Positions 25,181-33,337 of a DNA stretch of 64,000 nucleotides are shown here, in pieces; position 1 is the stretch's first letter; every line of letters begins with the position of its first letter. Source of the stretch: an uncultured Clostridia bacterium. GTDB lineage: Bacteria; Bacillota; Clostridia; Lachnospirales; Anaerotignaceae. The translations under genes and the position numbers were made by a program. The notes beneath the pieces are model-generated. The model did no database searches, had not been told where the DNA came from, and worked only from the letters and a program-made list of their open reading frames with translations. The stretch lies in contig CABSIK010000004.1 of the NCBI GenBank assembly GCA_902477755.1, positions 62,001 through 126,000 on the forward strand. The letters run 5' to 3'.

Positions 25181-25894
25181 ATGGATATGGACGAAAAGAA
25201 GCGGCGATATTTGTTATGGGTATGCTGTATGGTCATTTGCTTTTGTGTGTACCATCAGGGACGGGCGGCGGAAACCATGCTGCCTGTGGCAGAAAAGACC
25301 ATTGTGCTGGATGCGGGACACGGCGGCTGGGACCCGGGAAAAACAGGGAAAACAGGCGTGGATGAGCAGGAACTGAATCTTGCTATTGTGAAGAAATTGC
25401 AGTCCTATTTGGAACAGGGCGGCGCAAGGGTTTATGTGACCAGAGATGACGGCATGGCTTTGGGACAGAGCAAACGGGAGGATATGCGGGTGCGGAAGGA
25501 AATCACCAATGAAAGCGGTGCGGATTTGCTGGTGAGCATCCACCAGAACGCTTTTCCGTCTTCTTCTGCCAAAGGGGCGCAGGTCTTTTACCATAGCCAA
25601 AGTGAGGAGGGCAAAGCCCTTGCCCAGTGTATACAGGAAAGCCTGCGGCAAAGAGTAGACCGAGAGAATACAAGGCAAATCAAAGCAAACAGCGATTATT
25701 ACATCCTCCGCACCACTCAGATTCCGGCGGCGTTGGTGGAGTGCGGCTTTTTGTCAAACCAAACAGAAGAAGCCAAACTCAATGACGATACCTATCAGGA
25801 ACAGATGGCATGGGGCATTTACTGTGGGATTCTGGACTATTTTGCGGCGAAAGACGGCGCCGGAGGTTTACAGTTTGCGGAAAAGCGGATATAA
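25181..25894 (+). CDS. cwlD: CwlD-type N-acetylmuramoyl-L-alanine amidase
   Basis: A secreted amidase of about 237 aa. After a short basic start comes one hydrophobic segment (YLLWVCCMVICFCVY), a signal peptide or anchor, then an amidase_3 domain: H47 in DAGHGGWDPG, Glu in DEQELNLA, SIHQN and LVECGFLSN. Size and sequence resemble Bacillus CwlD, which with PdaA makes muramic-delta-lactam in spore cortex. The role in spores is inferred from similarity. AGGAGGGGGA sits before the start; ATG 25187 is an alternative with better spacing. It stands apart from its neighbours. Confidence 0.85.
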   Translation: MDMDEKKRRYLLWVCCMVICFCVYHQGRAAETMLPVAEKTIVLDAGHGGWDPGKTGKTGVDEQELNLAIVKKLQSYLEQGGARVYVTRDDGMALGQSKREDMRVRKEITNESGADLLVSIHQNAFPSSSAKGAQVFYHSQSEEGKALAQCIQESLRQRVDRENTRQIKANSDYYILRTTQIPAALVECGFLSNQTEEAKLNDDTYQEQMAWGIYCGILDYFAAKDGAGGLQFAEKRI

Positions 25895-25940
25895 TGGGAA
25901 AAACGACGAAACGCTTTGATATTTAGGAAGGAATGGAACC

Positions 25941-27194
25941 ATGGAACAGAATTTTCAGACACTGGGACTGTCCGACGCCCTTGCAGCAGGCTTGGCAAAG
26001 CAGGACATCACCGTGCCCACAGATATACAGACAAAAATGATTCCTGCCATCATGACAGGGAAAGATGTGGTCGGCAGATCAGAAACAGGCTCCGGCAAGA
26101 CTCTTGCTTATTTGCTGCCCATTTTCCAGAGAATCGACCCCAACGTAAGGGGCACACAGGCAATCATCCTGACGCCTACCCATGAACTGGCGGCGCAGGT
26201 GCACCGTCAGGCGGAACTGCTGGCAAAGAATGCCGGTGTCAATGTGGGCTGTGCCCTTATCATCGGTACTGCAAGACTTCAGAGACAGGTGGAACGCTTA
26301 CGGGAAAAACCGCCCATTGTGGTAGGCTCCACAGGTCGTATTTTAGACCTGATCAAACGGAAAAAGATTCAGGCACATCTGGTAAAGACCATTGTGCTGG
26401 ATGAAGGGGACAGACTGCTGGAGGATGGCAATTTTGCGGCGGTGCAGGCAGTCATCAAAACAACCCTTCGTGACAGACAGCTGGTGCTGCTTTCCGCTTC
26501 TGTCAGCGGCGAAACCCAGCAGCGCGCAAAAGAAATCATGAAGGAGGACGCCCTTTTCATGGAAGGGGCTTCTCAGGTGGGACAGGTTCCCGATACCATT
26601 TCCCATAACTTTATTCTGACAGCGCCCAGAGAAAAATTCCTCATGCTGCGGAAGGTGCTGGCAGGGGAAAAACCGAAAAAAGCTATGGTTTTCCTCAATA
26701 ATCCAGAGAACATCGAGGTTACTGTGGACAAGCTCAATTACCATGGCATCAAGGCGGCTGGCATTTACGGTCAGGTAGGCAAACTGGACAGAAAAACAGC
26801 ACTGGACGATTTCCGAGAAGGCCGTGTGCAGGTGCTGGTGGCTTCTGACATCGGCGCCAGAGGTCTGGATATCCCCGACGTGACCCATGTCATCAATCTG
26901 GATATTCCCGAAGACCCGACCCATTATCTCCACCGTGCCGGACGCTGCGGCAGACAGGGACAGACAGGCTGTGCCATCTCCATCGTGACACCTTATGAAC
27001 GCCGCTGGATTCATAAGTACGAAAAGGTATGGGGACTGCGTTTTGCCCAGAAAGACATGGTTTATGGCAAGCTCACAGACAGCACCAAGACCAAAAAAGA
27101 TCTGGAGCCCAGAAAGTCCCAGTCCAAGGAAAAATCCCAGCCCAAGCAGCAGGCGAAAAGCGGCAAGAAGTTTGTAACAAAAAAGAAAAAATAA
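25941..27194 (+). CDS. DEAD-box-like RNA helicase with DEGD motif
   Basis: A 417-aa ATP-dependent RNA helicase. Seen in order: Q-motif (TVPTDIQTKMIPAI), Walker A SETGSGKT at 47-54, TPTHELAAQ, GSTGRI, motif II DEGD at 154-157 instead of DEAD, motif III SAS at 185-187 instead of SAT, VASDIGARGLDIP and HRAGRCGRQG instead of HRIGRTGR. The tail is a basic extension (KSQSKEKSQPKQQAKSGKKFVTKKKK) likely to bind RNA. The changes in motifs II, III and VI set it apart from CshA/DeaD types. GGAAGGAATGGAACC precedes the ATG. Confidence 0.85.
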   Translation: MEQNFQTLGLSDALAAGLAKQDITVPTDIQTKMIPAIMTGKDVVGRSETGSGKTLAYLLPIFQRIDPNVRGTQAIILTPTHELAAQVHRQAELLAKNAGVNVGCALIIGTARLQRQVERLREKPPIVVGSTGRILDLIKRKKIQAHLVKTIVLDEGDRLLEDGNFAAVQAVIKTTLRDRQLVLLSASVSGETQQRAKEIMKEDALFMEGASQVGQVPDTISHNFILTAPREKFLMLRKVLAGEKPKKAMVFLNNPENIEVTVDKLNYHGIKAAGIYGQVGKLDRKTALDDFREGRVQVLVASDIGARGLDIPDVTHVINLDIPEDPTHYLHRAGRCGRQGQTGCAISIVTPYERRWIHKYEKVWGLRFAQKDMVYGKLTDSTKTKKDLEPRKSQSKEKSQPKQQAKSGKKFVTKKKK

Positions 27195-27209
27195 ATCCCG
27201 AAAAAATCA

Positions 27210-27238
27210 TTGTGGAAATCATGGAAATCATGTATCAT
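27210..27238 (+). promoter_or_regulatory. Likely promoter of the DUF1292 gene
   Basis: TTGTGG, a 17-bp spacer and TATCAT, 49 bases before the start codon. Confidence 0.45.
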
Positions 27239-27286
27239 AAATAAGGAACTTTTAAGTAAAAAACAACATTGCAGGAGGTAGCGAAT

Positions 27287-27595
27287 ATGAGCGAAAAATG
27301 CGGATGCGGCTGCGGTCATGACCACGAACACGAAGAAGACGTAATGGATCTGGAAACCATGTTCCTGACACTGGACGACGATACAGAAATGGAATGCGGC
27401 ATTCTGGGTGTATTTGAAGTGGAAGGTCTGGAAGGCAAAGAATACATTGCCCTGCTTCCTTTGGAAGACGAAACCGTTCTGCTGTATGAATACAAAGAAG
27501 TAGGCGACGAAATCGAACTGAACGTTATCGAAGACGACGATGAATTCGACAAAGTTTCCAACGCTTTCTACGACATGTACGAAGACGAAGAATAA
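27287..27595 (+). CDS. DUF1292 family acidic protein
   Basis: A 102-aa, very acidic cytoplasmic protein. It starts with a possible metal-binding cluster (CGCGCGHDHEHEED) and continues with the DUF1292 core (LDDDTEMECGILGVFEVEGLEGKEYIALLPLE, then YEYKEV). The function of the family is unknown. GCAGGAGGTAGCGAAT gives a strong ribosome site for ATG 27287. It is monocistronic, with a promoter upstream and a terminator downstream. DUF1292 genes usually sit beside yrzL/ruvX in Firmicutes; that context is absent here. Confidence 0.85.
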   Translation: MSEKCGCGCGHDHEHEEDVMDLETMFLTLDDDTEMECGILGVFEVEGLEGKEYIALLPLEDETVLLYEYKEVGDEIELNVIEDDDEFDKVSNAFYDMYEDEE

Positions 27596-27598
27596 TCA

Positions 27599-27646
27599 AA
27601 ACACAAGGCAGGGCATGGGGAGACTATGCTTCTGCCTTTTTGTGTC
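27599..27646 (+). terminator. Terminator after the DUF1292 gene
   Basis: ACACAAGGCAG pairs with CTGCCTTTTTGTGT around a 20-base loop; the T-run is inside the 3' arm. Confidence 0.7.
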
Positions 27647-27682
27647 TGAAGAAAAATTTACCAGAATATGGAGTGTGATGAG

Positions 27683-28948
27683 ATGAAAGGAAAAAGACTG
27701 AGCGCCATGGCAGTGGCGGCAATGCTGGGGGTATTGTTGGTGCCAAGCAGCGCATACGCGGCAAATGCCGACTGGACTGCTGGCAACCCCCTCATTGCCC
27801 ATGCTTTAGGGGAATATGACGGCAAAATCGAAACCAATTCACAGGAAGCTTTTATTTCCTCTTGGGAAAATGGCTACCGTGTCATGGAGGCGGATTTTAT
27901 TTATACATCTGACGGGGCGCTGGTGGTGCGCCATGACTTTGATGCTGACGGCAGTTATTACCGTTTGGAAATTGAGCCCGGCAGCAATCTGGTCATGGAC
28001 AGCAGTACTTTCCAGAGCCAGAAAATCATTTATGAACAGACCCCTATGACAGCCGTAGACCTGATGTATCTGATGACAGCTTATACAGACGTGTATCTTG
28101 TGACAGATACAAAGGATACAGACAAAGCAACTGTCCAGAAACAGTTCCAGGATTTGAAGAATATCGCAAACAACATTGGGCATCCAGAAATTCTGGATCG
28201 CATTATCCCTCAGATTTATAACGAGGAAATGCTGGGCTGGATCAAGGAAATCTATGACTTCCCTCAGTGGATTTATACTCTGTACTTGCAGACCAATGTG
28301 GACTATGCGAAAACAGCGGATTTCTGCGCCCAGAACGGCATCGGTGTTGTGACCATCGAAAAAAGCCGCCTGAACCAGTCCATTGTGGATACCTTCCAGG
28401 CGAAAGACGTGCAGGTCTATGCCCATACGGTGAACCGCTACCTGCAGTTTGAAGATTTGCTGGCAATGGGTGTCAGCGGCATTTATACAGACAGCATCAA
28501 GCCTTATGAATTGGATTGGGTAGGTCTGGAAAACGCAAGAAAATTGTCTGTAGAACCTGTGAACATGGGCAGCAACAACTACACACTGCATACCATGGAC
28601 ATCATGGGCACAAAGTATGTGAAACTCCGCGACTATGCGACAATGCTGTCCGCAAACGGCGGATTCTCTGCACAGTTTGACACTGCAACAAACACACTGG
28701 CGCTGAAAAACAGCGGTACCTTCACCACATTAGGCAATGAACTGCTGCTGAAGGAAAGCGACCGCCTCATTACAAAAAGAGCGGAAAATAAGCTGACTTA
28801 TAATGACGCGGAAGTGACCCTCACAGGCTACACCATCGACGGTGATTTGTATTATCCTTTGCAGGGGATGCTGGATTTGACTGGTCATGCGCTGGAAACA
28901 AAAGACGGCGTCACAACTGTGACAAAAGCAGCAAAAACAGAGAAATAA
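27683..28948 (+). CDS. Secreted glycerophosphodiester phosphodiesterase-like protein with copper-amine-oxidase-N-like domain
   Basis: A 421-aa exported protein. A signal peptide (MKGKRLSAMAVAAMLGVLLV, cleavage near SAYA-AN) precedes a PI-PLC/GDPD-like barrel: IAHALGEYDG, NSQEAF, MEADF, VRHDFD, and a late VYAHTVN. Such enzymes cleave glycerophosphodiesters, here probably at the cell surface. Residues from about 300 resemble the copper amine oxidase N-terminal domain found on many clostridial surface proteins (YVKLRDYATMLSANGGF, repeated near YYPLQGMLDL). The usual first His of IAHRG is kept but Arg-Gly is replaced by Ala-Leu. ATG 27683 was chosen because GGAG lies nine bases upstream. Confidence 0.82.
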   Translation: MKGKRLSAMAVAAMLGVLLVPSSAYAANADWTAGNPLIAHALGEYDGKIETNSQEAFISSWENGYRVMEADFIYTSDGALVVRHDFDADGSYYRLEIEPGSNLVMDSSTFQSQKIIYEQTPMTAVDLMYLMTAYTDVYLVTDTKDTDKATVQKQFQDLKNIANNIGHPEILDRIIPQIYNEEMLGWIKEIYDFPQWIYTLYLQTNVDYAKTADFCAQNGIGVVTIEKSRLNQSIVDTFQAKDVQVYAHTVNRYLQFEDLLAMGVSGIYTDSIKPYELDWVGLENARKLSVEPVNMGSNNYTLHTMDIMGTKYVKLRDYATMLSANGGFSAQFDTATNTLALKNSGTFTTLGNELLLKESDRLITKRAENKLTYNDAEVTLTGYTIDGDLYYPLQGMLDLTGHALETKDGVTTVTKAAKTEK

Positions 28949-28965
28949 AGACATCGCCAAAAGAG

Positions 28966-29004
28966 GGCTGTATCCCAGGAAAATAAAGGGATATAGCCTT
29001 TTTT
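28966..29004 (+). terminator. Terminator after the phosphodiesterase gene
   Basis: GGCTGTATCCC pairs with GGGATATAGCC, followed by six T. Confidence 0.88.
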
Positions 29005-29032
29005 GTTTCGGGAAAAAGTACACCTGAACTCG

Positions 29033-29061
29033 TTGACAGGAAATACAAACAGTGGTATGCT
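29033..29061 (+). promoter_or_regulatory. Promoter of the TPP riboswitch-thiW-thiD unit
   Basis: TTGACA, a 17-bp spacer and TATGCT, about 30 bases before the riboswitch. Confidence 0.6.
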
Positions 29062-29089
29062 GTGGACAGAAGAACAACAAATTTTTACA

Positions 29090-29184
29090 TTTGCTGGGGG
29101 TGCCGCGCAAACGGCTGAGAATCGGTAATGGGTCCGATACCCTTATTTCACCTGATCTGGATCATGCCAGCGTAGGGAAGCGGA
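29090..29184 (+). promoter_or_regulatory. TPP riboswitch (THI element)
   Basis: Conserved parts are all present: GGGGGTGCC, GGCTGAGA, ACCCTT, CACCTGATCTGGATCATG and GCCAGCGTAGGGAAGC. TTTGCT (29090-29095) and AGCGGA (29179-29184) can form helix P1. It controls the thiamin genes thiW and thiD. The next hairpin is a terminator, so TPP binding should cut transcription. Confidence 0.95.
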
Positions 29185-29198
29185 ATCTTGCAGAACAG

Positions 29199-29271
29199 GC
29201 GCAGCAAAGCAGATTTCCATTAAGTTATCTTGATTTCTTAATGGAAATTGCGAAACAGCTGTGCTTTTTTT
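29199..29271 (+). terminator. Riboswitch expression-platform terminator
   Basis: GCGCAGC pairs with GCTGTGC outside, and GATTTCCATTAAG with CTTAATGGAAATT inside, followed by seven T. The long stem ends 63 bases before thiW. Confidence 0.85.
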
Positions 29272-29334
29272 ATGCAAAGGATGCCCACCTTTTCCAGCAA
29301 TGTAAGTGGACTGAGAAAAAAGGAGAGAGGCACC

Positions 29335-29823
29335 ATGAAAACAAAGAAAATGGCAATTTCGGCAATGTTCATCGCAGTGGGCGTTTTGGCTGGGAATATC
29401 ATTTATATCCCTGTGGGGGCATCCAAATGTTTCCCCGTGCAGCATACCTTGAATATACTGGCGGCAGTATTTCTGGGGCCTGCTTACGGCGTCATCAACG
29501 CTTTCTGCATTTCCCTGCTGCGCAACTTCATGGGCACAGGCTCTCTGCTGGCATTCCTCGGCAGTATGGTAGGGGCGTTCCTGGCAGGGATGATGTATAA
29601 AATGACAAAGAACAATTGGGCAACGGCGGCTGCGGAAGTGGTTGGCACAGGGGTTCTGGGCGGTCTTTTGGCAGTGCCCATGGCAATTCTTTTGATGGGT
29701 CAGGAAGCCGGCGCATTGGCTTTTGTGCCTTCTTTCCTGCTCAGCTCCTTCGGCGGCAGTGTCATTGCCATGATTTTGCTGAAGTCTGCCCATTTTGTGC
29801 AGGCGGCAAAAAAGAGTATTTGA
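29335..29823 (+). CDS. thiW: ThiW, ECF transporter substrate-binding component
   Basis: A 162-aa membrane protein with about five helices, matching ThiW. ThiW is an S-component that binds a thiamin precursor, probably the thiazole moiety, and uses a shared EcfAAT energy module encoded elsewhere. Seen: MAISAMFIAVGVLAGNIIYIP, GASKCFPVQHTLNILAAVFLGP and LRNFMGTGSLLAFLGSMVGAF. AAAGGAGAGAGGCACC precedes ATG 29335. It is controlled by the TPP riboswitch and is followed by thiD after 18 bases. Confidence 0.9.
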   Translation: MKTKKMAISAMFIAVGVLAGNIIYIPVGASKCFPVQHTLNILAAVFLGPAYGVINAFCISLLRNFMGTGSLLAFLGSMVGAFLAGMMYKMTKNNWATAAAEVVGTGVLGGLLAVPMAILLMGQEAGALAFVPSFLLSSFGGSVIAMILLKSAHFVQAAKKSI

Positions 29824-29841
29824 AAACAGGAGGAATGAAGT

Positions 29842-30657
29842 ATGAAACATGTATTAACCATAGCTGGTTCTGATACCTGCGGCGGCGCTGGTATTCAGGC
29901 GGATTTGAAAACATTTTCCGCACAGGGCACTTATGGTATGAGCGTTATCACAGCGGTTACCGTTCAGAACACACAGGGCGTTTTTGGCTGTCAGGACATC
30001 GACCCGGAAATCATCAAAGGCCAGATTGATGCCATTTTTACAGACATTGAAGTAAGCGCTGTAAAAATCGGTATGGTATCCCAGATCCCTACCATCCATG
30101 CCATTGCCGATAAACTGGAACAGTATCAGCCTAAGAATGTTGTGCTGGACCCTGTTATGATTTCCAAGAGCGGTTTTGACCTGATGCAGCCCGAAGCCAA
30201 AGAAGCCCTTATCACCAGACTGATTCCTCTGGCTTATGTCATCACACCCAACCTGCCGGAAGCAGAAGTGATTACAGGTCTGAAAATCAATGATCTGGCT
30301 TCTATGGAACAGGCAGCAAGAGAAATTTACAAAATGGGTGCGAAAAATGTGCTCATCAAAGGCGGCCATCTGGAAGACGACGCCACAGACCTGCTTTTTG
30401 ACGGGGAGAACATTGTGACACTTCATTCTGACCGTATCCATACAAAGAATACCCACGGCACAGGATGCACCATGTCCTCCTGTATCGCCGCAAATCTGGC
30501 TAAGGGCAAAACAGTGGAAGAAGCTGTGCGCACAGCCAAGGACTATATCACAACAGCCATTGCACATTCTCTGGACATTGGCAAAGGCGTAGGCCCTACC
30601 AACCATTTCTATGAACTTTATACCAAAGCTGGTATCTGGGACGAAATCAAAGATTGA
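29842..30657 (+). CDS. thiD: Hydroxymethylpyrimidine/phosphomethylpyrimidine kinase
   Basis: Phosphorylates the pyrimidine precursor of thiamin (HMP to HMP-PP). The 271-aa ribokinase-like protein has TIAGSDTCGGAGIQADLKTF at the N-terminus, KIGM, VLDPVMISKSG, TPNLPEAE and the anion-hole motif THGTGCTMSS. Length is normal. AAACAGGAGGAATGAAGT precedes the ATG. It forms the second gene of the thiW-thiD operon under TPP control; thiE, thiM and thiC are not in the window, so this unit serves salvage together with genes elsewhere. Confidence 0.95.
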   Translation: MKHVLTIAGSDTCGGAGIQADLKTFSAQGTYGMSVITAVTVQNTQGVFGCQDIDPEIIKGQIDAIFTDIEVSAVKIGMVSQIPTIHAIADKLEQYQPKNVVLDPVMISKSGFDLMQPEAKEALITRLIPLAYVITPNLPEAEVITGLKINDLASMEQAAREIYKMGAKNVLIKGGHLEDDATDLLFDGENIVTLHSDRIHTKNTHGTGCTMSSCIAANLAKGKTVEEAVRTAKDYITTAIAHSLDIGKGVGPTNHFYELYTKAGIWDEIKD

Positions 30658-30669
30658 TTTATGAGATTT

Positions 30670-30703
30670 AGAGGCATGTCTTTTCTGGACATGCCTCTTT
30701 TTT
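30670..30703 (+). terminator. Terminator after thiD
   Basis: AGAGGCATGTC pairs perfectly with GACATGCCTCT, then T-run. Confidence 0.92.
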
Positions 30704-30745
30704 GCCGAATTTTGTCTGAAAAAAGCCCAATTAAAACATTTTTCA

Positions 30746-30774
30746 TTGTCTTTTGTCGAAAAGGGAGATATAAT
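30746..30774 (+). promoter_or_regulatory. Promoter of the LCP gene
   Basis: TTGTCT, a 17-bp spacer and TATAAT, about 100 bases before the start codon. Confidence 0.65.
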
Positions 30775-30871
30775 GTAAAAATGCTGTGCTATGCCCTTTG
30801 GGCGTCAGTGGAACAGAAAATATGTCCTTTTTGGGCAAAACATAAAAATCTTACAGACGGAGGCGGCATGT

Positions 30872-31903
30872 TTGAGTAGAAGAAGAAAAAACAGATTGCG
30901 CAGATTGTTTTTTAAGACATTGTTTATTACCATGGCCATACTGATTGCCCTGATGCTGGCGGCTTATGGCGTATTTGCATATTTGCTGGGAGGACTGAAC
31001 CGTACCACATTGGATGAAAGCAAACTGTCCGTAACGGCAGGACTTTCCCAGAATGGAAAGATCACCAATATCGCTCTGTTCGGGCTGGATTCCCGTAACC
31101 ATGACTATGAAGGACGCTCCGACGCCATCATGGTGGCTTCTGTAAACGGGAAAACAGGGAAGATCAAGCTCATTTCCATTGCCCGTGACACTTATGTGAA
31201 TGTTCCCGGTTATGGAGAAACAAAGATCAACCATGCTTATGCTTATGGGGGCGCGGAGCTTGCCATCCAGACCCTCAACGAAAACTTTAATCTGGATATT
31301 ACAGACTATGCATCTGTAAACTTTGACTCTCTGGCAGATGTTATCGACGCTATGGGCGGCATTGACTTGGAGGTAACAGAAGAAGAACGCTACCAGATCA
31401 ACGCATATCTGTTGGAAGGGGAACCTCTGAGAGAAAGCGGCATGGTACATCTCAATGGGCCGCAGGCAGTAAGCTATGCCCGTATTCGTAAGATCGACAG
31501 CGATACCATGCGTGCAGAACGTCAGAGAAAGGTACTGGCATGTCTCTTTGAAAAGGCAAAAGACATCAATCCCCTGGAATATCCTTCCTATATCCGCAAA
31601 TTCGCGCCTATGATTGAAACATCCCTTACCAATGAGGAAATCCTCCAGTTGGCATCTGTGGGAGCAAATCCCAATGTGAAGCTGGAACAGGGAGCATTCC
31701 CCAATGACTATATCCAGAGTACTGGTCAGACCATCGGCGGCGTATGGTACTATGTTTACGACATCGAACAGGCGGCAGACATGCTCCACGACTTCATTTA
31801 TGACGATATTCCTTTTGAACACTACGGTCTGACGGAGGAAGAAATCGCCGCACTGGAAAGCGGAACCACTACAGATGAAACAGATGGAGAAAATGTAGAA
31901 TAA
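30872..31903 (+). CDS. LytR-CpsA-Psr family protein
   Basis: LCP enzymes attach anionic polymers from lipid carriers to peptidoglycan. The 343-aa protein starts with a basic segment (SRRRKNRLRRLF) and one membrane helix (ITMAILIALMLAAYGVFAYLLGG), then the extracellular LCP domain: FGLDSRNHDYEGRSDAIMV, SIARDTYVNVPGYGETKINHAY, FDSLADVIDAMGGIDLEV and SYARIRKIDSDTMRAERQ. The conserved Asp and Arg residues for pyrophosphate binding are present. TTG 30872 is the start, eight bases after GGAGG; the upstream in-frame ATG lacks a ribosome site. The acidic tail is low in complexity. Confidence 0.9.
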   Translation: MSRRRKNRLRRLFFKTLFITMAILIALMLAAYGVFAYLLGGLNRTTLDESKLSVTAGLSQNGKITNIALFGLDSRNHDYEGRSDAIMVASVNGKTGKIKLISIARDTYVNVPGYGETKINHAYAYGGAELAIQTLNENFNLDITDYASVNFDSLADVIDAMGGIDLEVTEEERYQINAYLLEGEPLRESGMVHLNGPQAVSYARIRKIDSDTMRAERQRKVLACLFEKAKDINPLEYPSYIRKFAPMIETSLTNEEILQLASVGANPNVKLEQGAFPNDYIQSTGQTIGGVWYYVYDIEQAADMLHDFIYDDIPFEHYGLTEEEIAALESGTTTDETDGENVE

Positions 31904-31957
31904 ACTGCATTTCATCTCTGTTTTGGAGAAAGAACTTCTATTTTTTCAAAAAAATGG

Positions 31958-31985
31958 TTGACAAAGAAAAATATCGGGTTATAAT
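31958..31985 (+). promoter_or_regulatory. Promoter of the T-box-metNIQ unit
   Basis: TTGACA, a 16-bp spacer and TATAAT, followed within ten bases by the T-box leader. Confidence 0.75.
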
Positions 31986-31989
31986 GAAG

Positions 31990-32287
31990 ATGAATTGAAA
32001 GAGAAAAAGGCTGAGAAAAGAAGAGTACATCTTGGATGGTTTTACAGAGAACCTCTGGTAGCTGCGAAGGAGGAAACACGGAAAAGGTGGAAGATGGTCT
32101 TGGAGCCGCGCACCGAGAGGAATTCCTTTAGGCTGCGACGGGTGTGCCCGTGACAGCACTACGATATCGGCAGTTTTGCCCGTACCGGATAAGGTCATCA
32201 TCGTGAGGTGATGATAAATTAGGGTGGTAACACGAAGCTATGCTCTCGTCCCTTGACAAACAAGTCAGGGACGGGAGTTTTTTTTAT
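31990..32287 (+). promoter_or_regulatory. T-box leader, probably methionine-specific
   Basis: A tRNA-sensing leader. The T-box sequence AGGGTGGTAACACGAAGC lies at 32221-32238, and a terminator (CTCTCGTCCCTTGAC with GTCAGGGACGGGAG, then eight T) follows at about 32244-32287. Stem I spans about 32010-32107; an AGTA motif on its 5' side and GGAAGATGG on its 3' side suggest specifier ATG at 32094-32096. The downstream genes are the methionine importer, which fits. The specifier was read by eye and not by folding. Confidence 0.88.
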
Positions 32288-32317
32288 GAATCCGTCAGGA
32301 AAGAAGGAGAGAGGAAA

Positions 32318-33337
32318 ATGGAGCAGAAAGAAATCATGATTCGGCTCAAAGGGATCACCAAAGCGTTTCCCCAGAAAAAAGGAACGCTGGAAGTGCTCCA
32401 CGGCATTGATTTGGATATTGAAAAAGGCGAGATCTTCGGCATCATCGGTCTGAGCGGCGCCGGCAAAAGTACACTGGTACGGTGCATCAACCTGCTGGAA
32501 CGTCCCACAGAAGGTCAGGTATATCTGGATGGTCAGGAATTGACCTGCCTTTCCGAAAAAGAGCTGAGACAGGCACGCCGTTCCATGGGTATGATCTTCC
32601 AGCAGTTCCACCTGCTGATGCAGCGGACAGCCATGGAAAATGTATGCTTCCCCATGGAAATCGCTGGTGTGAAAAAGGCAGAAGCCAGAGAAAAGGCAAA
32701 AGAATTGCTGGAACTGGTTGGTCTGGGTGACAGAATGGAATCTTATCCTTCTCAGCTTTCCGGCGGTCAGAAACAGAGAGTTGCCATTGCCAGAGCATTG
32801 GCGACAAACCCGAAAATCCTGCTTTGTGACGAAGCCACAAGCGCCCTTGACCCCAACACAACAGCAGGGGTTCTGGAGCTGCTGAAAGACATCAACAAAC
32901 GACTGGGCATCACCATTGTGGTCATCACCCACGAAATGAAAGTCATTCAAGAAATTTGTAACAGAGTTGCCATTATCAGCGAAGGCAAGATTGCTGAAAT
33001 GGGCAGCGTGGAAGAAATCTTCCGCAATCCCAAAACAAAGATCGGTCAGGAATTGGTATTCCATGAAGGTTCTAACCGTGAAGCCTATGCAGGGGAATTG
33101 CCTTATTGCTACCGTGTGGTATTCAAAGGCGGTATCTCCAATGAGCCTGTGCTGGGACGCATGATGATTGACTGCAACGCTGTTGCCAATATTCTTGCAG
33201 GCAACACAAGAAACATTGATGGTCAGGTATTCGGTCAGATGATTTTACAGTTCCCGGAAGATGAAGCTCTGCGGAAGAAAATGATACAGTATCTGCTGGA
33301 TGCGGGCGTAGAAGTAGAGGAGGTAGCGTATGTTTAA
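32318..33337 (+). CDS. metN: Methionine ABC transporter ATP-binding protein
   Basis: ATPase of the methionine importer. The 339-aa protein has Walker A GLSGAGKS at 44-51, Q-loop, signature LSGGQKQR, Walker B ILLCDEATSALD, and a C-terminal NIL domain of about 90 residues that allows inhibition by internal methionine. ATG 32318 follows GAAGGAGAGAGGAAA. It overlaps metI by eight bases. Transcription should rise when tRNA-Met is uncharged, through the T-box. Confidence 0.95.
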   Translation: MEQKEIMIRLKGITKAFPQKKGTLEVLHGIDLDIEKGEIFGIIGLSGAGKSTLVRCINLLERPTEGQVYLDGQELTCLSEKELRQARRSMGMIFQQFHLLMQRTAMENVCFPMEIAGVKKAEAREKAKELLELVGLGDRMESYPSQLSGGQKQRVAIARALATNPKILLCDEATSALDPNTTAGVLELLKDINKRLGITIVVITHEMKVIQEICNRVAIISEGKIAEMGSVEEIFRNPKTKIGQELVFHEGSNREAYAGELPYCYRVVFKGGISNEPVLGRMMIDCNAVANILAGNTRNIDGQVFGQMILQFPEDEALRKKMIQYLLDAGVEVEEVAYV

